This document shows positions 33,789 through 43,174 of a stretch of DNA of 64,000 nucleotides, one piece after another. How positions within the stretch are numbered: the first letter of the stretch is position 1; each line of letters begins with the position of its first letter. The stretch spans positions 1 through 64,000 of the forward strand of contig NZ_NEVK01000008.1 of the NCBI RefSeq assembly GCF_002261265.1, given 5' to 3'. The notes under the pieces are model-generated. The model was given only the letters and a program-made list of their open reading frames with translations. It was not told the DNA's origin and searched no databases. Both the position numbers and the translations under genes were made by a program. The stretch comes from Bordetella genomosp. 7 (GTDB lineage Bacteria > Pseudomonadota > Gammaproteobacteria > Burkholderiales > Burkholderiaceae_B).

Positions 33789-35765
33789 ATGGCAAAAATA
33801 ACAATTTCCAGTATTTCCATTGAGAATTTTGGCCCTTTTCGTGAGCGGCAGACCATAGATCTGACCGTTAAGGCCGCGCGCCCCGTCATTCTCGTTAAAG
33901 CACTCAACGGTAGCGGCAAGACCACGCTATTGACGGCCCTGCAGGTTGGGCTTTATGGCCATAAAGCGCTGACGGACTTTCGCCGCTCCGAGTACGAACA
34001 ATTGCTACGCGGGCTGCAACGCAAAGACACCCAAGGCAATGCTGTAATTGAGATTGGAGTGGCCGTCGAAATTGGCGGCTTACGCCGCCGCTTGATGGTC
34101 CAACGCGAATGGACAAGAAAAGGTAACGAGCTCGTCGAAAGACTGTCCGTGTTTGAAGGCGGAAACAAGGATCTTCATTTCTCCTTAACCTGGGATGAAT
34201 TTATTGGGTCTATCCTTCCGGCGGAATTGGTCCAACTGTTTCTTTTTGATGGCGAAAAAATCGAGGCACTTGCAAATCCCGATCGACTTCCTGATCTGCT
34301 CAAGCGCGCGACGGAAGTATTTCTAGGTATCGGTGGAATTGAATCACTAGCGAACGACTTGAAAGCGCTCGAGCGTCGTGCGATGTTGAAGAGTAAGAAT
34401 GTGTCGGCAGACTTCGATGCTGCTCGAACAAGCGTCAGCACGTGGCGGCAGCAAGCTGAAGAATTAGAGGAAAAGCTGCAACGCCTGGCTCAAGACCAAG
34501 CGGCCTCTCGGAACTCTGTAGAGCAAGCGCAGTTGGAGCTAGATAGGTTTTCTGTGGAGGCTCAGCGACACGGCTTAAAAGCATACGAACAAGCTGCTGA
34601 GATCAAAAATTCCGTCGTCGTAGGAAAGAAGAATGCCGAGCTCGCTCGCGCCAAACTGGTAGAAGCTATTTCCGACCCCGTATTGCCGATCGCCTGGCTA
34701 CCAAAGCTATGGGCCAAATACCGAGAGGCTTGGGACCAAGACCAACATGCTCGCCATGCAAGGCTTCTCGCGCAGGAGTTTAAAAGGCGCGATCAACGTA
34801 TCGTGACACTGTTGGAAAGCTCATTGCCGAGAGACATGTTGGACGCGCTGCGCAAAACTCTGTCTAGCGATCTTCGCTCCTATACCGTGCCGCCGACCCA
34901 GAGTGTAGCCCTCCAAGAGGCTCCTGCAAAAGATACAGAGCGCGATCTGAGCAACAGTAAGTCTCGCCTTAAGGAAGCGCTCGCTGATCTGAAAAAAGCT
35001 CAGTCTGAATTGGATAAGGCGGAGCAACGCATTGGACAAATTCCGGCGGAGGAACAAATAGCTGGGGTTTTGAGAGAATTACAAGAGCGATCTAAAGTGG
35101 TATCTGCTGCCGAGACCCAACTGGCCGATACCACACGTCGAGTTGAAGAAATGCAGGGACAATTGAATCATGTTCGAATTCGTCTAAACGCCGCACAGGA
35201 ACGCCTAGGAGTCGAGTTTCGAGACCGTTCGCTAGAAGCAAAGAGCCTGGACGCATCGGGGCGTGCGCGAAAAGCACTCGCACTCTTTAAGGAACGTTTG
35301 CTGGCTTCGAAGGCACAATGGCTGTCCACGGTGATAACGGCGGAGTTTCGCAACTTGTTGCGCAAACGCAATTTGATCGCTAAGGTTCTTGTCGATCCTG
35401 AAACCTATCGTGTTTCGATTGAGGACAACAAGCATCAAGAGTTACCGATGGATCGGCTATCGGCCGGGGAACGCCAATTGCTTGCAATTTCAGTTTTGAG
35501 CGCCTTAATTAAAGAACGCAAAGGTCGGTTTCCTGTCGTTGTCGATACGCCTCTCGCTCGACTTGATCAACAACATAGGTCTACGCTCATCAAGCGCTTC
35601 TTTGCAACTGTCTCGCATCAGGTAGTCGTTCTATCAACCGACCAAGAAGTAGACGGTCTCGCATATGAAACTCTTAAGCCATTTACTAACGCCGAATATT
35701 CACTTGATTTTGACGACGCCACCGGGTGCACTGCAATTAATTCAGCACAAGGTGCGATAGCATAA
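33789..35765 (+). CDS. dndD: DNA phosphorothioation protein DndD, SMC-like ATPase
   Basis: A 658-residue RecN/SMC-type ATPase of the dnd machinery. Walker A is LNGSGKTTLLTALQVGLYG near residue 40; two coiled-coil stretches (about 205-300 and 390-470) flank a hinge; the ABC signature is LSAGERQLLAISVLSAL near 560 and Walker B VVDTPLARLDQQH near 585. It ends in TAATG, so the stop is one base into the dndE start. Together with DndC and DndE it forms the modification complex. Confidence 0.95.
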   Translation: MAKITISSISIENFGPFRERQTIDLTVKAARPVILVKALNGSGKTTLLTALQVGLYGHKALTDFRRSEYEQLLRGLQRKDTQGNAVIEIGVAVEIGGLRRRLMVQREWTRKGNELVERLSVFEGGNKDLHFSLTWDEFIGSILPAELVQLFLFDGEKIEALANPDRLPDLLKRATEVFLGIGGIESLANDLKALERRAMLKSKNVSADFDAARTSVSTWRQQAEELEEKLQRLAQDQAASRNSVEQAQLELDRFSVEAQRHGLKAYEQAAEIKNSVVVGKKNAELARAKLVEAISDPVLPIAWLPKLWAKYREAWDQDQHARHARLLAQEFKRRDQRIVTLLESSLPRDMLDALRKTLSSDLRSYTVPPTQSVALQEAPAKDTERDLSNSKSRLKEALADLKKAQSELDKAEQRIGQIPAEEQIAGVLRELQERSKVVSAAETQLADTTRRVEEMQGQLNHVRIRLNAAQERLGVEFRDRSLEAKSLDASGRARKALALFKERLLASKAQWLSTVITAEFRNLLRKRNLIAKVLVDPETYRVSIEDNKHQELPMDRLSAGERQLLAISVLSALIKERKGRFPVVVDTPLARLDQQHRSTLIKRFFATVSHQVVVLSTDQEVDGLAYETLKPFTNAEYSLDFDDATGCTAINSAQGAIA

Positions 35766-36136
35766 TGGAACGCATCAAACTTACATCAAGTGCTCGCACC
35801 CAGCTTGCTACTATTAAGCGCCGCACGGGCATTGAGCATAACAATGCAATATGCCGTCACGCGCTCTGTATGTCCTTGGCAAATCCTTCCCTCCCCCCGG
35901 ATGAAAATTACAATTTTTCAGGCGGACTGGAAATTGACTGGAGAACATTGACCGGTGGCAAAGAAGCTCTCTACCACAATCTATTAGTAGTTCGACTGAT
36001 AACGGATAAAATTGAAGTAAATGACGAATCGATTCGACAAACGTTCATAAAACATGTGCATCGCGGGCTTTCATATCTCGTGAGCAGACGGGACGATGAC
36101 CTTCTTGTTGCTCTTGCGAACGATTTAGTTCCCTAG
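35765..36136 (+). CDS. dndE: DNA phosphorothioation protein DndE
   Basis: A 123-residue protein closing the dnd operon. It starts MERIKLTSSARTQLATIKRRTGIEHNNAICRHALC, the family's basic helix that binds nicked DNA, and includes SGGLEIDWRTLTGG. Length and sequence are typical. No dndA cysteine desulfurase is present here, so a host IscS is presumably used, as in other dndBCDE loci. No dndFGH restriction genes follow; the next genes are convergent. Confidence 0.93.
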   Translation: MERIKLTSSARTQLATIKRRTGIEHNNAICRHALCMSLANPSLPPDENYNFSGGLEIDWRTLTGGKEALYHNLLVVRLITDKIEVNDESIRQTFIKHVHRGLSYLVSRRDDDLLVALANDLVP

Positions 36137-36311
36137 CATGGATACAGTTCCGTGAGGGCTGTATTGGGTGCACTATTTGACCTCCAAATGTCACTGCCGG
36201 GGCACATAATATCTGGAGAGTCGGCGCGGGGATGACCAGCTAAGAGCTAGCGGTCCACTCAGGGAGTTTGCGATAAACCATTAATCCCCGCAGGGTGTTG
36301 ACGGGAGCGCC

Positions 36312-37577
36312 TCAAACCGCTTTCATCATTTTCTCGTAAGTACCGACAAGCTGGGAAATCTTTGCCAGAATGGGGCGCAAGTGCTCTTGCTGGGACACTA
36401 GCGTGTCCACCTTAAGGTCCTGCAGCGTGTTCAACAACGAACTCAACGCTTCGATCGGTGTTCGTTGCGTCTTGTGTTGTAGAAATTCAGCCTCAATAAC
36501 TCGGATGGGGCGCGCCTCCTCAGGGGCATTGACGTCCAGCTGCTTTGCGAAGTTGGTACGCGCCTTACCGTCGTAGGTAGCCATCTGATTCCATAGACGC
36601 ACGCTCTCGGCCTTGTAAAAGATGTTCTCGTTCTCATCCTCTTTGCCGCTACGCGGCTTAGAGAATGCCCACTGGAACAAGACCTCCTCCGACTCAGGCG
36701 GTAGACGTAGGGCATCTTTGGTAACGCTGAATTGTTCCTTGGGGTAAGAGTTCTGCAGGATCAACTCAAAAAAGTAGTGGTCCTCGTCGCTAAACGACTC
36801 ACCTTCGGGCAACCGGTCCTCAAAATCGCGTTTGAAGTGGGTGAATGCTGACGCTGCTTGGATATTGCGGCGAGTCTTGGTGCTTCCCAGGGAGACAAGC
36901 TCGCTTACTTGATTGACAAGATCGTCTTCCAGCCTCAAGGCACCCTTGTCGCCGTGACGCTGGCGAAACAGCCGTTCGTACAGGGAGAGGATGTACAAGT
37001 TGGTTGCATACGGCTTCCATTCGCGTGCGTGGCTGATGTGCCGTACGCCCAGCAGGCGCGGCAGAATAGCTTGCAGTTCCTCTACGGTCTTGGCCGCCAC
37101 CGGGAAGACGCGCAGCATGCTCGTCTTGGCAACAATGGCTTCCAACCGGGCGACCGTCTCCTCCTGCACTTTGAGCTCCTCGGCAAAGCGCGAGGGTGTC
37201 TTCTTCAGCTTTGCCAGCTTCTTCTGTTCGCGCTCTAGGCGCTCGCCTCGTAGCGAACGCAGAGCCACAGTGCGCGTGTTGCCTTCGACGACGACAAAAT
37301 GGCCCGGCTTTCTAGGGTGTTCCCAAACGATGATGGAGTCGATCGGCACCCAGCCGTGGGCGACGATAGACTCCTCGAGATTAGTAACGTCATACACTTC
37401 ACGCACGCGCCGCTCAAGGTCGAGTTGGAGATTGGGTGCGAACAATGCTTCTGTATCGCTGTACCCGGGTGGGCTCTCCGGGGCGATGCGGGGATTGTTT
37501 GGGTCGAGGTATATCTTGTCGAACGAGACCTCTTTCGCGTCTTGCAGTTCGCTGATGGGCTTCTGGTTGTCAGGCAT
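36312..37577 (-). CDS. ParB/sulfiredoxin-like domain protein next to SF2 helicase
   Basis: A 421-residue protein. The N-terminal region has a ParB-type domain: VSFDKIYLDPNNPRI, then GWVPIDSIIVWEHPRKPGHFVVVEGNTRTVALRSL near residue 100, the EGNTRT part being the ParB-like nucleotide/catalytic motif. A charged helix (REQKKLAKLKKTPSRFAEELKVQEETVARLEAIVAK) and a long helical C-terminal part follow. Its start overlaps the end of the helicase gene by 8 bases, so the two form an operon. ParB-like folds serve as CTPases or nucleases; which applies is unknown. I infer it is a functional partner of the helicase. Confidence 0.75.
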   Translation of the reverse strand: MPDNQKPISELQDAKEVSFDKIYLDPNNPRIAPESPPGYSDTEALFAPNLQLDLERRVREVYDVTNLEESIVAHGWVPIDSIIVWEHPRKPGHFVVVEGNTRTVALRSLRGERLEREQKKLAKLKKTPSRFAEELKVQEETVARLEAIVAKTSMLRVFPVAAKTVEELQAILPRLLGVRHISHAREWKPYATNLYILSLYERLFRQRHGDKGALRLEDDLVNQVSELVSLGSTKTRRNIQAASAFTHFKRDFEDRLPEGESFSDEDHYFFELILQNSYPKEQFSVTKDALRLPPESEEVLFQWAFSKPRSGKEDENENIFYKAESVRLWNQMATYDGKARTNFAKQLDVNAPEEARPIRVIEAEFLQHKTQRTPIEALSSLLNTLQDLKVDTLVSQQEHLRPILAKISQLVGTYEKMMKAV

Positions 37578-40008
37578 GGAACACCTCTTTCAGGTCAAGG
37601 TTCAAGGGATCTTTCAGGACGAGAACGCGCTCGCGGCGGTCAGCGTTCACAAGAAATTCAGCACGGTGCAGCAAGCGCGCGGGAAGTTCCTTGTAGGAAG
37701 CGCCGACGATGAATGCTGCTAGCACCCCAAATTGGTCTTCCGGCTCGGCCTCGGCCAGCTTGGTACGGAGCGTAGAAGTCGCGTCATCGAACTCCTGCTT
37801 CGCCACGCTGTCCAGAAGGAACGCTTCGCAGCCCCCCAGAGGAAGCGGCACTTTCACCGCAACGGCATACTTAGCAACGTCCTCCAAATACAGCGATGCG
37901 ACTTGTTCTGCGTTGTGACAGTCACCCAAAAAGTCCCCCAGCGCCGAGGGCACAGCGGGTCGATAGGAGAAGGTGACGTACTTCAGCCAGGTTGTTGCAC
38001 CGTTAGCGCGGTAGGGACGGCTACCGGAGGAATCGATCGGCGTCGGCCCGTGCACTTCACGCTTGGCGAAATAGGCAGCTGTGAGCAAGCCGGTCATGGC
38101 CAGCCATATGCTGCCCGGCGACGTGTCTTTGACAAGGCCGTGTGCCGCCCCGTCGCGCAGCAGGTAATCCGAGGGGTCTGACAAGTCTGCGCCCAATGCG
38201 CAAAACCCATTGAAAAGAGCGCGCATCAGGTTCGACACTTCAGGAGATTCGAGCGTAGCGCCCCATTTTGCGTCGACCTCGAAGTGCTCTGCAGCACCAA
38301 AATACGGCAATCCATATAGGAAGAGCCGACAAGTCTCGCCCGGAACGATCGATTCAATACGAGTCAGTAGGCGGGCCGACACGGCAGGATCGACATTGTG
38401 CGCCAACAGCACTTCGGTAGCTGCCGATCGCAGGTCGTCTAGGCTGCCATATTCCAGGTCCAGAAGCCGAGGCCGTAGGAAATCGTCGATCTCCTGGTAG
38501 AGCCAACGCTGGTCGAAGTGGTAAGCCAAGCTATCATTACGGGCCTGTACCACGTAAGCCGCTCGCTTGTCTGGCGCGTAGCGTACACATCGACCTGCAG
38601 CTTGCATCAACCGAATAATGGAGCTAGACGGATAGGTCAGGACTACCGTGTTGATGGCAGGATCGTCGAACCCTTCCAGTAATAGCTGTGCGGAGATGAG
38701 GATGGCGCGCGGCTTATTGCTAAAGCGTGCCAGGAAGTCTTCGTTGCCGATACCCAAAGAATTGCCTGTGCCGTGGACATAACCGAGATCCTCCTGCTCC
38801 AACGGGTGGTCCAGCGGGAGTCGGTTGGCGAGCGCGTGATAGAACTCCTCCACCCGATCAACACGTGGTGCGAGCACTAACACCTTGGTGAATTCGGAGG
38901 CAGCACGCTCGACGATGAAGTCGGCAAGGTCATCGATCGCCTCTGGGGACCAATCAAAGTTGTCCACCGGCAGGTCGAGGAACTTGGGCGTAAGGACCGC
39001 ACGGCGTTCGGCCAGCTCACGATAGGTGATCGTGTACGCGATCTCGTCGATACCGATAGGAAGCGCGTCAGAGCGGTTCGGCGTGGCAGTCAGAAGGAGC
39101 ACGGGTGCATTCCATGGATTGACGAAGACCGGACCATAGGAGGGAGCAGCTGCGTGGTGCGCCTCATCGACAACAATAAGGACCGGCTTGATCACCGCCC
39201 CCTCGAGCAAGGCTGGGAGGTCGCCGACCATGACGAACTTAATTCGGTTTGCGAGTTCCGTCAGCCGCTCAGCTGACAACTGCTCATGTCCCTGGACGAT
39301 CAGTTTCTGCAGTTCGCGGTGCGCTTGCTCGCGCAGATTGCGACGGTGTGTGACCCAATAGACCGGCGACTTCACATCCGCAGAGCGGGCGAGCATCGCC
39401 AGGACGATGCGAAGAGCAGTTCGCGTTTTGCCGGCCCCCGTCGGAAGGATGAGGCCAATGCGGCCGTTGGGCCGGCGGCTGAATGCTTCCAAGCAGCGCG
39501 AGACGGCGGTGTCCTGATAGCCCCAATCTGGCGGCAAGACGCGTTGGTCTGCTAAGTCCTCGGCAGAGATGGTCGATGGGTTGGCCAAATACGCTCCTGC
39601 TGCGAATGCCGGGTTCAGCCGGATGGCAACCGCCAGCGGAAGACCCAGACGGGTAGCCGCCTCTGAGCCTGTCGCATCAGCAAAAAGGTGCAGACGCGAG
39701 GCTTCGCTTCGCAACGCAGCGATGGCCTCAGCGGCGCGATCCTTCAGCGAGGAATCCTGCGCAAAAGCCAAGCCGGCAGCCTTCTCAATGAGCTCAATAG
39801 TGGATTCATTGACGCCTCGATCGAGGTCGTTGGAAAGGAGGGTATGAAGCCGATTCGGGTGGAGCGTGCCAGCAACGCGGGCATCCCGCAGCACGCTGTT
39901 GAGCACTCTGGTCAGAGCACCAATACTGCCGTGCACAAAGAAGAGTGGAATGAGACGCTCGTCGATCAGGCGCTGCACCCGCTCGCTTTGTACGTTCAGT
40001 CTAGCCAC
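37570..40008 (-). CDS. SF2 DEAD/DEAH-box helicase, restriction-type
   Basis: An 812-residue superfamily 2 helicase. Walker A is LILPTGAGKTRTALRIVLAM near residue 190, then VYWVTHRRNLREQA, motif II VDEAHHAA, motif III LLLTATP, and a second RecA-like domain with VLVLAPRVDRVEEF, ILISAQLLLEGFDDPAINTV and RLMQAAGRCVRY (motif VI). The 180 N-terminal and 250 C-terminal residues match no family I know. The GTG at 40008 is preferred (GGAG seven bases ahead, giving the N-terminus ARLNVQSERVQRLIDERLIPLFF) over the ATG at 40038, which lacks a ribosome site. Such helicases occur in many restriction and defence systems. Confidence 0.85.
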   Translation of the reverse strand: MARLNVQSERVQRLIDERLIPLFFVHGSIGALTRVLNSVLRDARVAGTLHPNRLHTLLSNDLDRGVNESTIELIEKAAGLAFAQDSSLKDRAAEAIAALRSEASRLHLFADATGSEAATRLGLPLAVAIRLNPAFAAGAYLANPSTISAEDLADQRVLPPDWGYQDTAVSRCLEAFSRRPNGRIGLILPTGAGKTRTALRIVLAMLARSADVKSPVYWVTHRRNLREQAHRELQKLIVQGHEQLSAERLTELANRIKFVMVGDLPALLEGAVIKPVLIVVDEAHHAAAPSYGPVFVNPWNAPVLLLTATPNRSDALPIGIDEIAYTITYRELAERRAVLTPKFLDLPVDNFDWSPEAIDDLADFIVERAASEFTKVLVLAPRVDRVEEFYHALANRLPLDHPLEQEDLGYVHGTGNSLGIGNEDFLARFSNKPRAILISAQLLLEGFDDPAINTVVLTYPSSSIIRLMQAAGRCVRYAPDKRAAYVVQARNDSLAYHFDQRWLYQEIDDFLRPRLLDLEYGSLDDLRSAATEVLLAHNVDPAVSARLLTRIESIVPGETCRLFLYGLPYFGAAEHFEVDAKWGATLESPEVSNLMRALFNGFCALGADLSDPSDYLLRDGAAHGLVKDTSPGSIWLAMTGLLTAAYFAKREVHGPTPIDSSGSRPYRANGATTWLKYVTFSYRPAVPSALGDFLGDCHNAEQVASLYLEDVAKYAVAVKVPLPLGGCEAFLLDSVAKQEFDDATSTLRTKLAEAEPEDQFGVLAAFIVGASYKELPARLLHRAEFLVNADRRERVLVLKDPLNLDLKEVFHA

Positions 40009-40048
40009 GAGAACACTCCAACAGTTGATGCAGGCCATTCTACAAAAA

Positions 40049-40084
40049 TGGAATTAGAATTGTCAATTCCATAATTTTGGAATT
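40049..40084 (-). promoter_or_regulatory. AT-rich promoter region with TGGAATT repeats
   Basis: Arms TGGAATT (40049-40055) and AATTCCA (40065-40071) form an inverted repeat, and a second TGGAATT lies at 40078-40084. This AT-rich stretch is just upstream of the helicase gene in otherwise GC-rich DNA and probably holds its promoter and an operator. Confidence 0.55.
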
Positions 40085-40498
40085 TCAGTAAAACCGTTTG
40101 CCTGATGGCCTGCAGAGGCTACTACGGAGTCAGGTCACACCTACGCGGACGCCAGCCCTCGCAATCAAGAGGCATACACAAACGTGATACGAAGCTCAAT
40201 GAAAGCCTGGGGCCCACGCGCTTGTCGCAAATTCCGGCCAGCACCTGACGAGGCACAAACGCCTCCTCCAATCCGCCTGAGTATCAGGAATGGGAAGGCG
40301 AACCGTCGTTCATACAACGAGGCGGGTTCGTAATGACGCACAAAGCCGTATTTGCGCCTTGAAGGCGGCATCCGCACGGGCATAGTACGAGGTCGCCCTC
40401 TCTGAGACAGCGACCGTCGACGACCAAACAAAGATAATCAAGCCTTGAGCGGAGTCATCCGCGCAAGGTAGTATAGGTAACGAGGCTGTGGAACCCGC
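40085..40498. other. Gap between helicase and DGQHR genes
   Basis: About 410 bases. An 88-codon minus-strand frame (40165-40431) is Arg-rich and has no likeness to known proteins or a ribosome site, so it is not called. The gap shows that the DGQHR/GIY-YIG pair and the helicase/ParB pair may be separate transcripts. Confidence 0.4.
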
Positions 40499-41758
40499 CT
40501 ATAGGCGCCGTGGCAAGGACACTTTTGCCGCATCGACACCCAGAGTTAGACCGTAAGCGCTTTGTAGTTCGGCCGGATCAACTGAAAGCCCGGCCATGTA
40601 ACGCACCAGTTTGTGCGCCAGCACCTTCTCCCGAGCCACCTTATGTCGATCCGGGTCCCAAATGACATTGAGATACGGCGCCCGAGCAAGGTCAGTGGGC
40701 AACCGCTTCAACCTCATCACTGCGTCAGGCAAAGTGATGCCGTGAACTTGAGCAATTTCAACGGCAGTCTTGGTGACGATGTCCAACCCGATCGGACGAA
40801 ACAATAGATGACCACCATGCGGCCCCCGGTGCACCTCAGCAACCGATGCAGGATCCTTGGCGGAAAACAGGCTACCAACAGGTTTGAACGTTTTGCCAAG
40901 CGCCGTAAAGTATGAGACAGCAAGATCGTAAAACTCGTCCAAGCGTGCGTCGGATGGCCGATTAAATTGCAACTTTTGATCGGCCCGCTTTTCGAAACGC
41001 TGTTTGATTTCGTACGTGAAGATGACCTTCAGCGTGTCGTACAAACTCGAGATAGTGGTGAAGCACGTCCGGTTGGCGACGGGAATATTCTGGCTGGCTA
41101 TAACAGCGATCTTGGGGTCGCGAAACCATGCATTAGTTTCAACTAGCCGGCGCGCAATAATCGCCATCACGTCATCCTCGTCCAGGGCGATGATGTCTCG
41201 TTTGTGTACTGGCTTAGCAGTCTTGTTCAATGTGGTGAACAGGCGACGCGTCCGCTGAAGCCCTGCCGCATTCTTCTTGTGTCCCACCAGGAGCACTGGC
41301 AACTGCTCCCCGGACACATCAACGCCTTCGTTTATAACGCGCTTGATACCAGCAAGGCGATGCTGCCCATCCACAGCGAAAATCCTCTCCATACCAGTTA
41401 GACTCAGGAAGCCGAGCGAATCCGTCGCACTCTCCGGAAGAGACTCCACCAGAGCTTGGTTAGCGGTCGATTTGAAGTTCCCTATCTCAAGCCAATCCGG
41501 ACTGCCGCCATAGGTTGCCAACACAAGGGAGCTGAAAAACCGCTCCTTGGTAGAGGTAAGATACTCGGCAATGTGGCGCGCCCGAGCCCCCTCTAGGCTC
41601 CGCTGAATCAGCTGGGACAGAGCCTTGTCAGGATGTATCGCTTCCGCGTAATCCACCCGCGTCCCGATCTCAACCATAGGCATCAGGCAGGCGTAATAGA
41701 TCCAGTCGCCGATCGCGCCCCGCAAGGCGGGTATGATTAAAGGATCGTGTTTCATCAA
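40499..41758 (-). CDS. Second DndB-like DGQHR-domain protein
   Basis: A 419-residue protein with the motif IFAVDGQHRLAGIKRVINEG near residue 125 and a following segment LLVGHKKNAAGLQRTRRLFTTLNKTAKPVHK that parallels the DndB segment CQQMFADLNRYAVKP, so it is a true DndB homologue though very divergent from the one at 31213. The C-terminal 200 residues differ from DndB. The start ATG overlaps the stop of the GIY-YIG-like gene (TGATG), so both are co-translated. Duplicated DGQHR proteins next to a dnd operon suggest a role in reading or guarding the modification; unproved. Confidence 0.8.
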   Translation of the reverse strand: MMKHDPLIIPALRGAIGDWIYYACLMPMVEIGTRVDYAEAIHPDKALSQLIQRSLEGARARHIAEYLTSTKERFFSSLVLATYGGSPDWLEIGNFKSTANQALVESLPESATDSLGFLSLTGMERIFAVDGQHRLAGIKRVINEGVDVSGEQLPVLLVGHKKNAAGLQRTRRLFTTLNKTAKPVHKRDIIALDEDDVMAIIARRLVETNAWFRDPKIAVIASQNIPVANRTCFTTISSLYDTLKVIFTYEIKQRFEKRADQKLQFNRPSDARLDEFYDLAVSYFTALGKTFKPVGSLFSAKDPASVAEVHRGPHGGHLLFRPIGLDIVTKTAVEIAQVHGITLPDAVMRLKRLPTDLARAPYLNVIWDPDRHKVAREKVLAHKLVRYMAGLSVDPAELQSAYGLTLGVDAAKVSLPRRL

Positions 41759-42261
41759 AAGGCCGCCCTCCTCACCGCGGTAATTTCCGCGCTGAAATCT
41801 TTAATGTTGATAGGAGGTATCACAGCGTCCAGAAAGGCATCCTCCAGCTTACGGAGGTCGACCTTAGGATTTGGGAGTGGAACGAAATTGAAGAATAGGT
41901 CATCCGACCAATTTTCCAAGAACATGGACACACGCGGGCGCCCGACCTTGTTTTTCATCTGTCTCAGATATTGGGCATATCGCTTGTATAGATTTGCACT
42001 GGAGGTATCTCCGGTAATACCCATGTACAGGATATATCCGTGCATGGGCAACTTGGACGGCGCAAGTTCCACTGTAAAGGCATAGATGCCTCGTTCCTTC
42101 GGCACGGATGCATGACTCGCGTCACCGAAACGCAGTTTTTGCCATTTCAAGTTGTGCCTTGTTTTAAACTTCCGCCAGCGCTTCAGATCGAGAAAAAACT
42201 CGTACAAATCGCCTTTGTACTTCTTGGTGAAATTCACTAGGTCGTGATGTTTACCGGCCAC
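41755..42261 (-). CDS. GIY-YIG-like nuclease family protein
   Basis: A 168-residue protein. The core has RGIYAFTVELAP followed by GYILYMGITG, a spaced GIY...Y(I)LYMG pair like the GIY-YIG motif, then NLYKRYAQYLRQMK (the Arg/Tyr helix) and LEDAFLDAVIPPIN with the metal-binding Glu and terminal Asn. The N-terminal 60 residues are basic and Trp/Lys-rich, probably DNA-binding. It leads the unit with the DGQHR protein and may be the nuclease of a phosphorothioate-linked restriction module. The assignment is by motif order only. Confidence 0.65.
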   Translation of the reverse strand: MAGKHHDLVNFTKKYKGDLYEFFLDLKRWRKFKTRHNLKWQKLRFGDASHASVPKERGIYAFTVELAPSKLPMHGYILYMGITGDTSSANLYKRYAQYLRQMKNKVGRPRVSMFLENWSDDLFFNFVPLPNPKVDLRKLEDAFLDAVIPPINIKDFSAEITAVRRAAF

Positions 42262-42372
42262 TCGCCCCCTCCACTAGAACTGCGGCTATTGGCTTATGAG
42301 CAAAGCAGCATACCGCGATTATTTCAAGAAGTAAAATGAGTTACATTCAACTATCCTGTCCCGCAACTCGGG

Positions 42373-43092
42373 ATGGCTAATTTCGTGGAGGCGGTGGTGG
42401 CCCTCGATTATCAAGCGCTTGAACGCAACGACGAGTACATAACGGACCTCGGCTTCGAGACATGGTTGATGGACAACCATAAGTGGGCGCTGTGGGTCTG
42501 GGAACGCCACGCCGAAGGGGCTGGCGTGAGGAAGTTCACTCTTGTCCACGCGGATTATCACTGGGATGGATGCTATGACTTCTTCGAAAGTCCCGCAGAG
42601 GAGGCAGCAATGCTGGCCGCCGACCTCAACGGACTGCATCTTTTGATCTCTGAAGACGACTGGATCCGATACGACTCGTTTATTGCACCGGCAGTTATGC
42701 GGGGCCGCTTCGATGTCGTCCATTTCTTTTGCAAACAGGATAATGAATGGGACATCGGGGTCGGAGACGAAGTTCTCGCTGCGTCTGGCACCACACAAAT
42801 GCTGCACACCTCCGCCGAATCGTTAGCCAGCATAGACCCGGCATACCCACTGATATTTGACCTTTGCCTCGATCTCTTCAACAGAGAGTCTACGACGGAA
42901 TATGGCAGCGATCTATGGCCGGATGAAGAAATCGTTAGATTCTTGAATACCGTGCAGCCTCTCATCGAATCGGCTTGCCTTGTTACTATATCGCTCTCAT
43001 TTGGCTGCTCGGGAACTTCGGATGACACCAAGCGCCTTGCCGAGCTTGTCGTGCCTATAGTTCTGGCCTGGCGTGCGAAGCAGCACCAATAG
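42373..43092 (+). CDS. UPF0489 family protein
   Basis: A 239-residue protein with the UPF0489 marks WLMDNHKWALWVWERH and LVHADYHWDG (Asp/His residues of an arginase-like metal centre) and LIFDLCLDLFN downstream, where the family usually has a DxDxF stretch. No signal peptide. It stands alone, divergent from the GIY-YIG gene. UPF0489 proteins are sporadic, of unknown function, and sometimes found on islands. The ATG at 42373 has only a weak ribosome site (CTCGGG). Confidence 0.75.
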   Translation: MANFVEAVVALDYQALERNDEYITDLGFETWLMDNHKWALWVWERHAEGAGVRKFTLVHADYHWDGCYDFFESPAEEAAMLAADLNGLHLLISEDDWIRYDSFIAPAVMRGRFDVVHFFCKQDNEWDIGVGDEVLAASGTTQMLHTSAESLASIDPAYPLIFDLCLDLFNRESTTEYGSDLWPDEEIVRFLNTVQPLIESACLVTISLSFGCSGTSDDTKRLAELVVPIVLAWRAKQHQ

Positions 43093-43174
43093 CAGCTTGG
43101 CGCGCCGGGCCATCCTCGGTGTGAACGTTGCGCATAAACATTACCACGGTTTTCTTATCGAATCCTTAACCCAG

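Noticed and set aside
36137-36311. Terminator or gene between dndE and the ParB-like gene
   Set aside because: The convergent gap is only 175 bases, and I see no clear stem with T-run or reading frame.
40165-40431. 88-codon minus-strand ORF between helicase and DGQHR genes
   Set aside because: Arg-rich, no ribosome site, no family resemblance; most likely chance frame.
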